A stretch of 64,000 nt of DNA from Acidovorax sp. RAC01 (lineage in GTDB: Bacteria; Pseudomonadota; Gammaproteobacteria; Burkholderiales; Burkholderiaceae_C): positions 434,001-498,000 of the forward strand of contig NZ_CP016447.1 of the NCBI RefSeq assembly GCF_001714725.1. The letters are read 5' to 3'. A program made the position numbers and the translations under genes. Every line of letters starts with the position of its first letter. Positions within the stretch are counted from its first letter, which is position 1. The notes beneath the pieces were generated by a model. That model saw only the letters and a list, made by a program, of their open reading frames with translations. It was not told the origin of the DNA and ran no database searches. Below are positions 26,455 through 34,675 of the stretch, one piece after another.

Positions 26455-26518
26455 TCTTATTTTGATAGCGTAAAGGGCAATAAAAGCAAGCGCTACAGCC
26501 TGTTTTTATTCAAAAACC
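26455..26518 (-). repeat. Dispersed 65-bp repeat, copy C
   Basis: Read on the minus strand it gives TTTTTGAATAAAAACAGGC, TGTAGCGCT and, after a variable middle, GCTATCAAAATAAGAGC, the best match to the copy inside hemD. It fills the whole spacer between cysM and the Nudix gene. Confidence 0.75.
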
Positions 26519-26537
26519 GCCTTCAGCAGCCCACAGA

Positions 26538-27440
26538 TCAGGCCGGGAACACGCCGGTAGACAGGTACCGGTCGCCGCGGTCGCACACGATGAACACCAC
26601 GGTGGCGTTGGCCTCGCGCGCGGCAATCTGCTGGGCCACCCAGCACGCGCCTGCGGCCGAAATGCCGGCAAAGATGCCCTCTTCGCGCGCCATGCGGCGG
26701 CACATTTCTTCGGCGTTGTCCTGGCTCACGTACACCAGCTCGTCCACCGTGCTGGCGTCGTAGATCTTGGGCAGGTATTCCTGCGGCCACTTGCGAATGC
26801 CCGGAATGCGCGAGCCTTCCTCGGGCTGCGCACCGATGATCTTCACGCCCGGGTTCTTCTCTTTCAGAAAGCGCGACACGCCCGTGATGGTGCCCGTGGT
26901 GCCCATGGCGCTCACGAAATGCGTCACACGGCCACCCGTCTGCTCCCAGATCTCGGGGCCGGTGGTTTCGTAGTGGATGCGCGGGTTGTCGGCATTGGCA
27001 AACTGGTCCAGCACCTTGCCCTCGCCGCGCTTTTGCATGGCCTCGGCCAGGTCGCGGGCGTGCTCCATGCCGCCGCTCTTGGGGGTGAGCACCAGCTCGG
27101 CGCCAAACGCCTTCATGGTCTGCGCGCGCTCAATCGATAAATCCTCGGGCATCACCAGCACCATGCGGTAGCCCTTGATCGCCGCCGCCATGGCCAGCGC
27201 AATACCGGTGTTACCCGACGTGGCCTCGATCAGCGTGTCGCCCGGCTTGATGTCACCGCGCTCCTCGGCCCGGCGGATCATCGACAGCGCAGGCCGGTCT
27301 TTCACCGAACCCGCAGGGTTGTTGCCCTCCAGCTTGCCCAGCACCACGGTGCCCCGGGCGTTGTTGTCTTGCGCCCCAATGCGCTGCAAAGCCACCAGCG
27401 GCGTGTGGCCCACCGCGTCCTCAATCGTCAGGTATTTCAT
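26538..27440 (-). CDS. cysM: Cysteine synthase B (O-acetylserine/thiosulfate sulfhydrylase)
   Basis: Pyridoxal-phosphate enzyme making cysteine, or S-sulfocysteine from thiosulfate. The 300 residues start 'MKYLTIEDAVGHTPLVALQR'; the PLP lysine is K47 in 'NPAGSVKDRPA', the phosphate loop is 'SGNTG' near residue 73, and 'GTTGTITG' and 'EEGIFAGISAAG' follow. The short loop and 'REEGIFAG' are typical of CysM rather than CysK. The ATG at 27440 is 40 bases from the tRNA-Leu gene on the other strand. Confidence 0.93.
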   Translation of the reverse strand: MKYLTIEDAVGHTPLVALQRIGAQDNNARGTVVLGKLEGNNPAGSVKDRPALSMIRRAEERGDIKPGDTLIEATSGNTGIALAMAAAIKGYRMVLVMPEDLSIERAQTMKAFGAELVLTPKSGGMEHARDLAEAMQKRGEGKVLDQFANADNPRIHYETTGPEIWEQTGGRVTHFVSAMGTTGTITGVSRFLKEKNPGVKIIGAQPEEGSRIPGIRKWPQEYLPKIYDASTVDELVYVSQDNAEEMCRRMAREEGIFAGISAAGACWVAQQIAAREANATVVFIVCDRGDRYLSTGVFPA

Positions 27441-27480
27441 GCGCCCTACTGTGCCATAATTTGCGGCTTCACGAATTCCC

Positions 27481-27565
27481 GCCCGGGTGGTGAAATTGGT
27501 AGACGCAGGGGACTCAAAATCCCCCGCCGCAAGGCGTGCCGGTTCGATTCCGGCCCCGGGCACCA
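27481..27565 (+). tRNA. tRNA-Leu (anticodon CAA), encoded CCA end
   Basis: 85 bases. Acceptor GCCCGGG pairs with CCCGGGC before ACCA; the D-arm contains GGTAGACGC, the anticodon stem is GGGGA/TCCCC with loop CTCAAAA (anticodon CAA, reads UUG), a long variable arm marks a class II tRNA, and the T-arm holds GGTTCGATTCC. The 3' end is the integration site of the element to its right. Confidence 0.97.
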
Positions 27566-27578
27566 CAGATAAGGCCGG
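27551..27578 (+). other. Left attachment site (attL) in the tRNA-Leu 3' end
   Basis: CGGCCCCGGGCACCACAGA followed by (T)AAGGCCGG recurs at 38133-38160 with one missing G and one T/C change. The copy here completes the tRNA, as expected for integration into a tRNA 3' end. Confidence 0.75.
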
Positions 27579-27612
27579 TAGCTTCCACAAGCTTCCGGCC
27601 TTTTTCTTTTTC
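27571..27612 (+). terminator. Terminator of tRNA-Leu, element-borne copy
   Basis: AAGGCCGG-AGCTT pairs with AAGCT-CCGGCCTT, followed by TTTTCTTTTT. A better-paired relative stands at the right end of the element (38153-38188). Confidence 0.85.
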
Positions 27613-27669
27613 CCTATGGGAAATGGCTTTGACTAGTGCGCAAACGTGCGCCGAAGTGTGCCGGAATCC

Positions 27670-27720
27670 GGGGGTATGCGGGGGTACAAATGGGGGTATC
27701 TCTTCCGAAATTGGGGGTAC
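27670..27720 (+). repeat. Left GGGGGTA(C/T) array, candidate integrase arm sites
   Basis: Four direct copies: 27670, 27680, 27692 and 27713 (first base of each octamer). Three like-oriented copies lie near the right end at 38033-38072. Paired arrays just inside both att sites fit arm-type binding sites of a tyrosine recombinase; not proven. Confidence 0.6.
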
Positions 27721-28359
27721 ATCCCGCTATAGACGCGGGCGGCTTACCCCGTCTTGGCAAGGCCCAGCCAGTCGGGCAAAACAGCCCCATAAATCCATGC
27801 GTGGAAGGCAACCCAGACGCACAAAAGCCGGTGCTTTTGCAAACTTTCTTCCTACCCCTAGTGTTTTTGACTGCGACAACTGCGGACACTGCGACAACCG
27901 CATGGATATTGGGTTTGCGTGTCCGCAGTTTGTCCGCAGTCGGGCGAAAAGTGCGGACAAATTCAAGTGCAAATCGGGTTTTCTGCACATTTCCGGGCAT
28001 TCCCCCCGCAAGTCCGTGCATGCCCGGACCCATTACCGGACTTCCTCAAAACCTGGGCCACTAGCGCCCGCGCGGGGGTCGAATTACCCCCATGAGAAAG
28101 TGCGCCGGGAGTACCTATAGGGGGGGGGTAGGGTGTGCTGACCGTCAGGGGTGCGGCTGTGGCGGACAAGATGGCCACCCACCCAACGCGGCAAAGCTCG
28201 GCCCGGCGTGGCCCTCTCCCCGTAGGATGCCCGCCCCCTTTGTCTCTGGCGCAACCCCCGCTGACCAAATGCAGCGCGGAAGGTGCTCTTACCCCCGCCC
28301 CCTCGGGCGGCCCGGCTGTGGCTGTGGCTGTGTACAGACGTCTGTACTGCGTGCGCTGC
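27721..28359. other. Non-coding left region of the element
   Basis: No supported gene in about 640 bases. It holds the left TGTCCGCA cluster (27872-27959) and a small inverted repeat GGGGGT/ACCCCC at 28075-28092. The DUF927 gene ends at 28360. Confidence 0.5.
27872..27959. repeat. Left iteron cluster (TGTCCGCA / TGCGGACA), candidate origin half
   Basis: Exact octamers at 27881 and 27952 (TGCGGACA) and at 27920 and 27931 (TGTCCGCA, 11 bases apart); shortened versions TGCGACAA at 27872 and 27890. The arrangement resembles the right cluster at 36569-36673, and both share CCGCATGGAT followed by TGGGTTT. Two separated iteron regions are known for P4 (ori1 and crr). Confidence 0.65.
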
Positions 28360-31275
28360 CTACACGTCCAGCGAAAAGATGGCAGCAGGTATGCGATAGC
28401 AGGATGTGAGCCCCAAGCCGGGCAGACGCGGACGGCAGTCGAATGGGCGGTTGCTATCTGGCAGCAGGCACCCATGCTCTAGCAACACCTTGCACACAGC
28501 CCGATAGTCGAACCCTCGGCACACCTCAGCACGGAACACCTCAGGCAGCACGAAGTATTCAACAGAGACAGCCTCGCCATCGGCTGGCGTCATGCGCTCG
28601 CCATACTCCCGCTGATGCTCCGCATCGCTTTTGATGGGCTTGCCGTCCTGGTCAACCATGCGCCGAAAGCCAGCGCGCTGCAGCGTCTTGGCATTGTGGT
28701 CATCAGATGCCCGGTGCCACCAAGTAAAGCGCCCCTCGCCGTGGGCCTCCAGGAAACAACGCACAGCCCGCATCATGCTGGTTGCCTCACCATTGCCAGA
28801 ACCGCCACGGGCAGACAGCCATGCGTCGAAACACGCACGGGCCGCCCGCTCACTCTCGCCCGCTGGCCAGCCCGTAAGTCCCGCCTCGGTGGCCAGCTCG
28901 CCCGCCAGCCCGACCAGTGCAAAGCGGGCACCCACGCGCTCCACTTGCCCCGATGCTCCATTGGGCACCCATGTACGCGCAAGGCTCTGTACGCCCGTGC
29001 GCAAGCGCCTACCAAGCCCCTCAACGTTGGCACAAACCCATTCAACGAACGCCCGGCCCGGCCCGCCGTGGCACACCTGAGCCTCGCGGGTCAGGTGGCT
29101 GGAAAACGCAGCCCCACCCGCAAAGTCGTGCAGGTTCTCAAAAGCACCCAGCCCCATGCCTGCATCGGCCGGGATGTCTGCCATGCGCACTTCCTGCCCG
29201 GTGCGCGTGCGCTTCATGCCTTCGGCCATGTGGTCAGCAAGCCCCAGCTCTCCAGCAGACAGGAACAGCAGGCGCCAAGACAGGCGGGCGCGTGGTGCGC
29301 CGTTGCGGGTAGCGCGTGCCTTGCTCTGCTCATTGGCCAGCATGTAGGCGCACTCCCCGGCCACCTTGCCTTCAACCTGCGCCAGCTCGTCCAGGATCAG
29401 CAGTGAATCGCAATGCTGTGCCGCGATGGCTTCCAGCGCGTTATCAGTGGTGCGCCAGCGCTGCATGTAACTGGGTCCGCCGTACACGCTGGCGGCCAGG
29501 CGCAGGGCCGTGGTCTTACCGCTGCTACTGTCGCCCCGGATGTGAAAGCCCCCGCTCTCCATGCCCGCAGGGCGCAGCAGCGGACCGGCAAAGGCGCAGG
29601 CCACTGCGAACACCAGCCGGGAATTGCCCACGCACAGAGCCCCGATGCGATCACGCCAGGCCGCCGCGTCGTGCTTTACCCGAAAGGTGTTCTCCATCTG
29701 GCTTTCGCTCTGAAACACAATGCGCTCCACGTTGTCCCCAATGGTTTCATGGGGCAGCACAAAGGCGCGGCCGTGCCAGCCGATGCGGTCGGTGCAGCTC
29801 GCAAACTCGCCCGGCTGGCGGGTCTGTATGTACTGGGTCAGCAGATTGCGGGCTGCAGGCGATGGGGCAATGCGAAGCCCCATATTCAGCAGCGCGGCGC
29901 GGTATTCCCCACCATCACCAGACAGCATGCGGGCAGGCATGGCCCATTGCTTGGGCTTGCCCAGCGGATCAGCAAAGGCCAGCAGGTAGCCCCAGCCTGC
30001 ACCGTCCTGGTCGCGGGTCAAGGCATGCACGTCGAGGCGGCTGCACACCCACTGCGGCTTCTTGGGTTGCCCCTCCTTGTCCACGCCTGCATGCCATACG
30101 CCCGAATCGTTGACGGTGAAGGGGTCGAACGGGCGGCCATCGCCGGGGGGCTCATTGCCGCCGCCGTGCCCATCATCGGCCGCGTGGGGCTCGCGTGGTG
30201 TGCGGGTGCTGCCCTTGCCTGCCGTGGTGCTTTGCGGGGCTTGCTGGGCTCGTTTGGCCTGTTCTGCCTGGTGCGCTGCAATGGCGGCCTCTACGCAGGC
30301 GCCCACGGCCTGCAGGCCCTGCGCCTGGTGCATGTCGTTGAAGTCGCTGCCACCATCGGGCAGGCCCTCGGGGAACACAGCCAGCCCACGCACGGCACGG
30401 GCTGCGGCTTCGGCCTTCACGCGGCCGGTGTTGGTACCGGTGCGGGCTTCGGTGGCGCGGTCATCGTCACCACACAGCACCAGCAGCGCGGTGCGGTGCT
30501 GCTGGCGTAGGGCCTTGGCAACGTGGGCCAGATTGCCCGCATCAAAGGCCACAGCCACGGGGCGGCCGGTGGCCTGGTACAGGCTGGCGGCCGTGGCGTA
30601 GCCCTCGGCAATCAGCAGCACCGATGCCCCAGCCGGATCACCGCACCAGTGCCAAAGCCCCGACTTGCGCCCGCCCTTCAAAAAAAGCTTGTCGGTGCCA
30701 TCGGCCGGGCGCTCGGGGGCAATGCGCTGCAGGTTCCACAGAGCGCCCGCAGCGTCACGCAGGGGCACCAGCACGCAGCCATCGGCCGCAAAGCGCACAC
30801 CGTGAGCCTGTACGCCCTTGCGGGCCAGGTAGGGACTGACGCCGGTGTCGCTGGCTGCATCCCACTGCACCACGGCGTCAGCCGCTGCAGCCGCGTGCGC
30901 GGCCTGCTGGCTGGCCTGCTCTGCACGCTCGCGCTCTGCCTTCTCGCGCTCACGCTGCGCCAGCACCTCGGGGCTCGGGGCGGCCGGGGCTTCGCTGGAC
31001 TTGGGCAGCACAAAGCCGTGTTCTTTGGCCAGGTGCAACAGCGTGCCAATGCCCACCCCGCCCCCCGCCTTGATGCTGCGCCAGGTGCTGCGCGTGGCGC
31101 GTGCATCGTGCCCCTCTGCGGTGGCGCTCCACGTTTCAAACAGGTCTTGGCCGGTAGCGTCGGGAAACTCGCTTTTGATGGCCATACCCACCCGCGCCCA
31201 ATCCTCACGGGCCAGGCTGGCGGGGATATGCGCCAGGGCTGCGCGGATCAGGTCGGGGGTGATATGGGTGATCAT
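28360..31275 (-). CDS. PriCT/Toprim/DUF927 replication protein (primase-helicase-like)
   Basis: 971-residue protein, the likely replication initiator of the element, with a plan comparable to P4 alpha. Residues about 8-85 match the primase C-terminal PriCT_2 pattern ('REDWARVGMAIKSEFPDATGQDLFETWSA', 'GIGTLLHLAKEHGF'). A charged helical linker precedes a Toprim-like part (about 215-300) with 'LLIAEGYATAASLYQATG' and 'VLCGDDDRA'. The rest is DUF927-like, with 'DRIGWHGRAFVLP', the Walker A loop 'GDSSSGKTTAL' near residue 582 and a Walker B-like 'SLLILDELAQV'. It is last in the minus-strand operon. Primase and helicase activity are inferred from domains. Confidence 0.85.
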   Translation of the reverse strand: MITHITPDLIRAALAHIPASLAREDWARVGMAIKSEFPDATGQDLFETWSATAEGHDARATRSTWRSIKAGGGVGIGTLLHLAKEHGFVLPKSSEAPAAPSPEVLAQREREKAERERAEQASQQAAHAAAAADAVVQWDAASDTGVSPYLARKGVQAHGVRFAADGCVLVPLRDAAGALWNLQRIAPERPADGTDKLFLKGGRKSGLWHWCGDPAGASVLLIAEGYATAASLYQATGRPVAVAFDAGNLAHVAKALRQQHRTALLVLCGDDDRATEARTGTNTGRVKAEAAARAVRGLAVFPEGLPDGGSDFNDMHQAQGLQAVGACVEAAIAAHQAEQAKRAQQAPQSTTAGKGSTRTPREPHAADDGHGGGNEPPGDGRPFDPFTVNDSGVWHAGVDKEGQPKKPQWVCSRLDVHALTRDQDGAGWGYLLAFADPLGKPKQWAMPARMLSGDGGEYRAALLNMGLRIAPSPAARNLLTQYIQTRQPGEFASCTDRIGWHGRAFVLPHETIGDNVERIVFQSESQMENTFRVKHDAAAWRDRIGALCVGNSRLVFAVACAFAGPLLRPAGMESGGFHIRGDSSSGKTTALRLAASVYGGPSYMQRWRTTDNALEAIAAQHCDSLLILDELAQVEGKVAGECAYMLANEQSKARATRNGAPRARLSWRLLFLSAGELGLADHMAEGMKRTRTGQEVRMADIPADAGMGLGAFENLHDFAGGAAFSSHLTREAQVCHGGPGRAFVEWVCANVEGLGRRLRTGVQSLARTWVPNGASGQVERVGARFALVGLAGELATEAGLTGWPAGESERAARACFDAWLSARGGSGNGEATSMMRAVRCFLEAHGEGRFTWWHRASDDHNAKTLQRAGFRRMVDQDGKPIKSDAEHQREYGERMTPADGEAVSVEYFVLPEVFRAEVCRGFDYRAVCKVLLEHGCLLPDSNRPFDCRPRLPGLGLTSCYRIPAAIFSLDV

Positions 31276-31334
31276 TTATTGAATGGGGCAGCGGCGGGCC
31301 TGCGAACTGCGGCCCGGCATGAATGGCAATGGCG

Positions 31335-31619
31335 TCAGCGGGCGGGGCATGGGTGCCGCAGTTCGATCAGTAGCGCACGCACCCTCGCATCCACGCTGGC
31401 ATCCAGCTCCAAGCGCTGCGCGTACTGCGTTCGATAGTCCTGCAACATCGCCTGCAACTTCTGCACGTCTGACGCAGGCAACCCCGCACCGGCCGCAGCC
31501 GCTTCATCAATGGCCAGCACTGCACCATCAAGGGCCTCGTCCGGGTCTAGTTCAAGGTGCTCGGCAACAGAAAGCGCCGCCTCTACATCGGCAAGCAGCC
31601 CATGCACGCGGGGGCTCAT
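31335..31619 (-). CDS. Small acidic protein of the element operon, unknown
   Basis: 94 residues, starting at the ATGA overlap with the AlpA gene (ATG 31619). The chain is helical and acidic: 'LLADVEAALSVAEHLELDPDEALDGAVLAIDEAAAAG' and 'DVQKLQAMLQDYRTQYAQRLEL'. I do not recognise a family. Tight coupling to AlpA and position just before the replication gene suggest a regulatory or replication-accessory role, as inference only. Confidence 0.6.
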   Translation of the reverse strand: MSPRVHGLLADVEAALSVAEHLELDPDEALDGAVLAIDEAAAAGAGLPASDVQKLQAMLQDYRTQYAQRLELDASVDARVRALLIELRHPCPAR

Positions 31620-31858
31620 TGCGACACCTCCGAACCCGCAGCGCCTGCCGCTGCAATGCGGTCTTGTACCCACTGCAAAACGGCAGACTCGGGCCAGGCC
31701 ACATGCCGCGCAGAAAGCCGAACGGGCTTGGGGAATCGGCCCTCCCCGATCATCAGATAGATGGTTGATTTCTTGCATCCGGTTGTGCTCTCCACATCAG
31801 GAAGGCGAATCAGGCGATCACGCGGAACGACTGGGCGGGATTGGTGAACTAGCTGCAC
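31616..31858 (-). CDS. AlpA-family phage regulatory protein (HTH)
   Basis: Small DNA-binding protein of the AlpA/MerR-like winged-helix group: 'RDRLIRLPDVESTTGCKKSTIYLMIGEGRFPKPVRLSARHVAWPESAVLQWVQDRI' is nearly a textbook AlpA sequence. In CP4-57 and similar elements AlpA controls excision by activating excision genes or acting as a directionality factor. I chose GTG 31858 (80 residues, GGAG ten bases before); a TTG at 31876 would add six residues. No separate excisionase gene is seen in the element, so AlpA is the best candidate for that task. Confidence 0.88.
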   Translation of the reverse strand: MQLVHQSRPVVPRDRLIRLPDVESTTGCKKSTIYLMIGEGRFPKPVRLSARHVAWPESAVLQWVQDRIAAAGAAGSEVSQ

Positions 31859-32042
31859 GGCGGTGGACTCCAACAAACCCCACCGGGAATCGGCGGGCTG
31901 GTATGGATTTCAGGCTATGCACCTAGGAAAATGCGCGGTGCATTTCGGGTGCATGTCGCCGTGGTTATCCGTACAGAGTGCCGAAGGGTCGCCACACATG
32001 CGCCGCCCGCATCTTGTTTGCACCCATGGGCCAGCCAGGGGG

Positions 32043-32963
32043 CTAGGCCGCCTTGTCTTTCTTGGCGGCAACTTTTCCGCTGCGCACAACAATCACGCCA
32101 GCAGAAGCCTGGTCAGTGCCTACGGTTGCAGGCATTGGCTTTTGAACACGCTTGCGCTCACTGAATAAGGCTTTATGCAGTTGCTTGCGGGGTTCATCGC
32201 CGGTGTAGCCTAGCTCCCGCCCCATTGCGTTCAAGGCCGCAGACTCACCCATCCCCATGTCGATACGCCTTCCCAACTCAGCCTTTGCAATTGCAATCTG
32301 CTTGCCAAGCCCCCAATCTGGCCCGCGCCTTTTACTGCCTTTACCTGTCGTGTTTTCAGTCCGGTAGCGCACCAGATCAGCCCACGTAGCAAGGTCGTTA
32401 GCCAACAAAGGGGCGACAGCGGGTTCAAGTGCAAAAACATTCTCTGCAGAGCCCCAACCCCACACCTCCGCCGCGTCCAACTCGCTCACAGCCAGGCGCG
32501 AAGCCACGGCAGAGAGGTACAGGGCGTCCATGCAAACCGCATCGGCATACGCAGGATTGCCCCACACGCGATTCAGCCAAGCTAGAGCCCCCACCAAGCC
32601 ACGCCCCACGCTATCCGCCATAGGGATGTTTGTGGGCGCGTAGCCAATCCCACGGCTGCGCACAACCCGCCCGGCTTGGGGCTTCTTACCGGGGTTACCG
32701 TCTGGCGTGCCAAACCATTCACGCTCTCCCAGGGGCTGCGCATTGCCACCCGGCTGCAGCAGGTACAACACTGGCGCATTGGACTCACTCAGAGGCGGCA
32801 AAAGATACGTCAGCACAGCGTCTGCCCTGGCCATCTGGTGTCGCTTCATGAGGTCACGCACCAGCGTGGCAAGCCGCACAGCACCGCCACCTTGCCCAGC
32901 CTTGATGCGCAGCACTCCAAAGGCCGAATCATCGGGCGGTGCTGGGTTGCGGGGCTCTGTCAT
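32043..32963 (-). CDS. Conserved-looking 306-residue protein of the element, unknown
   Basis: Unrecognised. The N-terminal third ('GAVRLATLVRDLMKRHQMARADAVLTYLLPPL') is amphipathic, the middle contains 'DAVCMDALYLSAVASRLAVSELDAAEVWGWGSAENVFALEPAV', and the last 100 residues are basic ('NTTGKGSKRRGPDWGLGKQIAIAKAELGRRID', 'KALFSERKRVQKPM', tail 'KVAAKKDKAA'), suggesting nucleic-acid contact. It lies three bases after the upstream small gene. A role in replication or packaging control would fit but is not shown. Confidence 0.65.
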   Translation of the reverse strand: MTEPRNPAPPDDSAFGVLRIKAGQGGGAVRLATLVRDLMKRHQMARADAVLTYLLPPLSESNAPVLYLLQPGGNAQPLGEREWFGTPDGNPGKKPQAGRVVRSRGIGYAPTNIPMADSVGRGLVGALAWLNRVWGNPAYADAVCMDALYLSAVASRLAVSELDAAEVWGWGSAENVFALEPAVAPLLANDLATWADLVRYRTENTTGKGSKRRGPDWGLGKQIAIAKAELGRRIDMGMGESAALNAMGRELGYTGDEPRKQLHKALFSERKRVQKPMPATVGTDQASAGVIVVRSGKVAAKKDKAA

Positions 32964-32966
32964 GTG

Positions 32967-33254
32967 CTACTCCTTGGGCGTGTTGGTCGGTAGGTTGGGC
33001 ATCATCCATTCAGCCACGCCGCCCACCATGGCCACCTGCCCGCATGTGGACGCCCCAAGGTCTGCCAACAGGCCCGCACGTTCGGCAAGCGACTCCAGGG
33101 CTACCAGCACAAACGACTCATCTTCAAGGCTGGTGACACCGTTGCCCGTCAGCATTGACGCCAGGCGCTTGATGGCATGGGCTGTATGGGCGATTTCAAC
33201 AAACATGACGCCCGCCCGGTCGCGCTCTGCCTGCAGTTGTTCAACTGTGCTCAT
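32967..33254 (-). CDS. Small helical protein of the element operon, unknown
   Basis: 95 residues: 'VEQLQAERDRAGVMFVEIAHTAHAIKRLASML', then 'LEDESFVLVALESLAERAGLLADLGA'. No cysteine-rich motif, signal or membrane segment. It reads like the short helical accessory proteins common in phage-like operons. Three bases separate it from each neighbour, so it is part of one polycistronic message. Confidence 0.6.
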   Translation of the reverse strand: MSTVEQLQAERDRAGVMFVEIAHTAHAIKRLASMLTGNGVTSLEDESFVLVALESLAERAGLLADLGASTCGQVAMVGGVAEWMMPNLPTNTPKE

Positions 33255-33257
33255 GGT

Positions 33258-33584
33258 TCACGCCCTCCCGCCGGCATCCTTGCCACGTTGCGCAGCAACA
33301 AACCCCGATTGAATGGATGAATTCAACGCCCGCGCCATCTGCAAAAGGTGTTGCACGGCCCATACAGTGCCCGAACAATCCTGCCCGCCGCCCCCAGCCT
33401 CTGCCGCGCCAAGCGTCGCCGCCTCTGCCGTGTCTAACAGCACGCCCAGTGCGTCCATTGCTTCGGCCAGGGGTACGCCTGCCTGCACTGCAAACAGGCC
33501 ATCAACGCCCAAAGTCACGGGGCGGGAAACCGTCACGGCCTCGGGCACCGTCGCCAGTGCCACGCTTGCTTGTGTTGTTGCCAT
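33258..33584 (-). CDS. DUF3077-like small protein of the element operon
   Basis: 108 residues. The pattern 'GLFAVQAGVPLAEAMDALGVLLDTAEAATLGAAE' followed by 'GTVWAVQHLLQMARALNSSI' resembles DUF3077 proteins, short proteins common on Pseudomonas and Burkholderiales elements; their function is not known to me. Start ATG 33584; three-base spacing to both neighbours. Confidence 0.6.
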   Translation of the reverse strand: MATTQASVALATVPEAVTVSRPVTLGVDGLFAVQAGVPLAEAMDALGVLLDTAEAATLGAAEAGGGGQDCSGTVWAVQHLLQMARALNSSIQSGFVAAQRGKDAGGRA

Positions 33585-33587
33585 GGC

Positions 33588-33830
33588 TCAGCCCCTCCCT
33601 TGCAGTGCATCAGTGCATGCCAGCAGCTCAGCCGCTACCGCCCGCGCTTGTTCGGGGGAGAACTCAAGATGCACAGCCATGAAGTCCCGCGCCATAGCCA
33701 ATCCGATAAGGCGCGTTGATCGTGTTGCGGCAATGCTCAAATGCACGCCGCCAGGCAGGTTTGCAGACGATTCGCGCACCTGGTGCGCTCCGGCCTCATG
33801 CTGGCGCGTGGTGAAGGTGAGGCCGCTCAT
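33588..33830 (-). CDS. Small protein of the element operon, unknown
   Basis: 80 residues from ATG 33830, which overlaps the upstream stop as ATGA. Reads 'VHLSIAATRSTRLIGLAMARDFMAVHLEFSPEQARAVAAELLACTDAL'. The last helix pattern 'FSPEQARAVAAELLA' occurs in many short phage proteins that I cannot name. No membrane segment or metal motif. Confidence 0.55.
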   Translation of the reverse strand: MSGLTFTTRQHEAGAHQVRESSANLPGGVHLSIAATRSTRLIGLAMARDFMAVHLEFSPEQARAVAAELLACTDALQGRG

Positions 33831-34120
33831 GCTGCAACCCATTGCACTGCACCATCCTGTTCACATTGGTGCCGCCGCAACAAGCTGGCGGCCACCCAGG
33901 CGACACCGCTTGCCAACTCGGCCACGTTTAGAAATTCAGGCCCCGCGATTTGATCGATCCATTGGACGCCTTCAGCACTCCCGTTCAACGCATCAATTTC
34001 GGATAGCTTGTAGCTGGCCTGCCCCATCCACACGATGGCATCCAGCAATGGCAACACATGGCAATCCAGGTCAACAAACGCGGGGTGGCATTGCTTGCCC
34101 GCTGTAGTTGCCGCACTCAT
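33827..34120 (-). CDS. Small protein of the element operon, unknown
   Basis: 97 residues from ATG 34120 (ATGA overlap with the upstream gene). Contains 'HVLPLLDAIVWMGQASYKLSEIDALNG' and 'EFLNVAELASGVAWVAASLLRRHQ'. Mostly helical, neutral, no signal peptide. Unrecognised. The chain of ATGA overlaps at 34117 and 33827 shows that this and its neighbours are made in fixed ratio. Confidence 0.55.
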   Translation of the reverse strand: MSAATTAGKQCHPAFVDLDCHVLPLLDAIVWMGQASYKLSEIDALNGSAEGVQWIDQIAGPEFLNVAELASGVAWVAASLLRRHQCEQDGAVQWVAA

Positions 34121-34377
34121 GCTGCACCCCCTTGCGTGCTGGGGCTCGTGCACACGTCTGCACTGCCCAGGCTGCGCAGCGCCGCCAGAGCCTGCACTGC
34201 CTTGCGGGCAGCGCCTGGCACGTTCGCATCCGGCTGGCGCAGGTAGTGCAGCGCCATGGCCAGGGCGTTGTGCGCATCGGCATACAACTGGATGGGGTCG
34301 GTGGGGGCTCCAAGGCGGGCACCTTGGGGAATTGTGGGCGCGGCGCTGCGGCTGGCCAGGGGGATGACGTTGGTCAT
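34117..34377 (-). CDS. First small gene of the element operon, unknown
   Basis: 86 residues, ATG 34377 preceded by AAGGAG at good spacing, the best ribosome binding site in the operon. Sequence: 'MTNVIPLASRSAAPTIPQGARLGAPTDPIQLYADAHNALAMALHYLRQ' then 'AARKAVQALAALRSL'. The N-terminus is basic and flexible, the rest a helical pair. Unrecognised. The unusual leader at 34408-34603 lies directly upstream. Confidence 0.6.
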   Translation of the reverse strand: MTNVIPLASRSAAPTIPQGARLGAPTDPIQLYADAHNALAMALHYLRQPDANVPGAARKAVQALAALRSLGSADVCTSPSTQGGAA

Positions 34378-34407
34378 GGCTTCTTGCTCCTTACTGAGAC
34401 TGAAACC

Positions 34408-34603
34408 ACCTCCCCGCGTTTTCAAGCGCAAGCAGGTGGACGGGATGTTGAAAACACGGAGTAAGCCGTGCGCCGGGCGTTACCGCTCCAGCCATCCCGC
34501 CCGAAACCACGTGAACGCCCACAGCGCGGGCATTCAAAGAATCCAGACGTGACAAAACCTCGCTAACGGGGAGGTTGCACCGCTTACTCAAAGGTGTTTT
34601 CAA
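34408..34603 (-). promoter_or_regulatory. Leader with complementary segments upstream of the element operon
   Basis: 34448-34466 (TTGAAAACAC..GAGTAAGC) is the reverse complement of 34582-34603 apart from the short joint. In addition ACCTCCCCG (34408-34416) is complementary to CGGGGAGGT (34567-34575), and GCGTTTTCAAGC (34416-34427) resembles GTGTTTTCAAGC in the far arm. A leader RNA could thus take alternative folds or pair with a small RNA, as in the P4 immunity region. That function is inference; a weak open frame (34391-34651, minus) overlaps it. Confidence 0.5.
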
Positions 34604-34675
34604 GCACCGGCCCCGGTGTGGGGCTGCAGAATTATTGCATGGGATGGCCACTTTCGACCATCCACCTGCGCAGAC

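Noticed and set aside
27670..27720. GGGGGTA array as a CRISPR or microsatellite
   Set aside because: Units are too short and irregularly spaced, no cas genes, and the same motif recurs at the other end of the element.
28119..28130. Long G-tract as an additional integrase site or G-quadruplex
   Set aside because: A single G-run next to GGGGGTAG; not enough runs for a quadruplex and orientation/spacing do not extend the left array.
34391..34651. Open frame overlapping the satellite leader
   Set aside because: No family signature and it spans the complementary segments; more likely a by-product of structured leader sequence. Kept only as a note.
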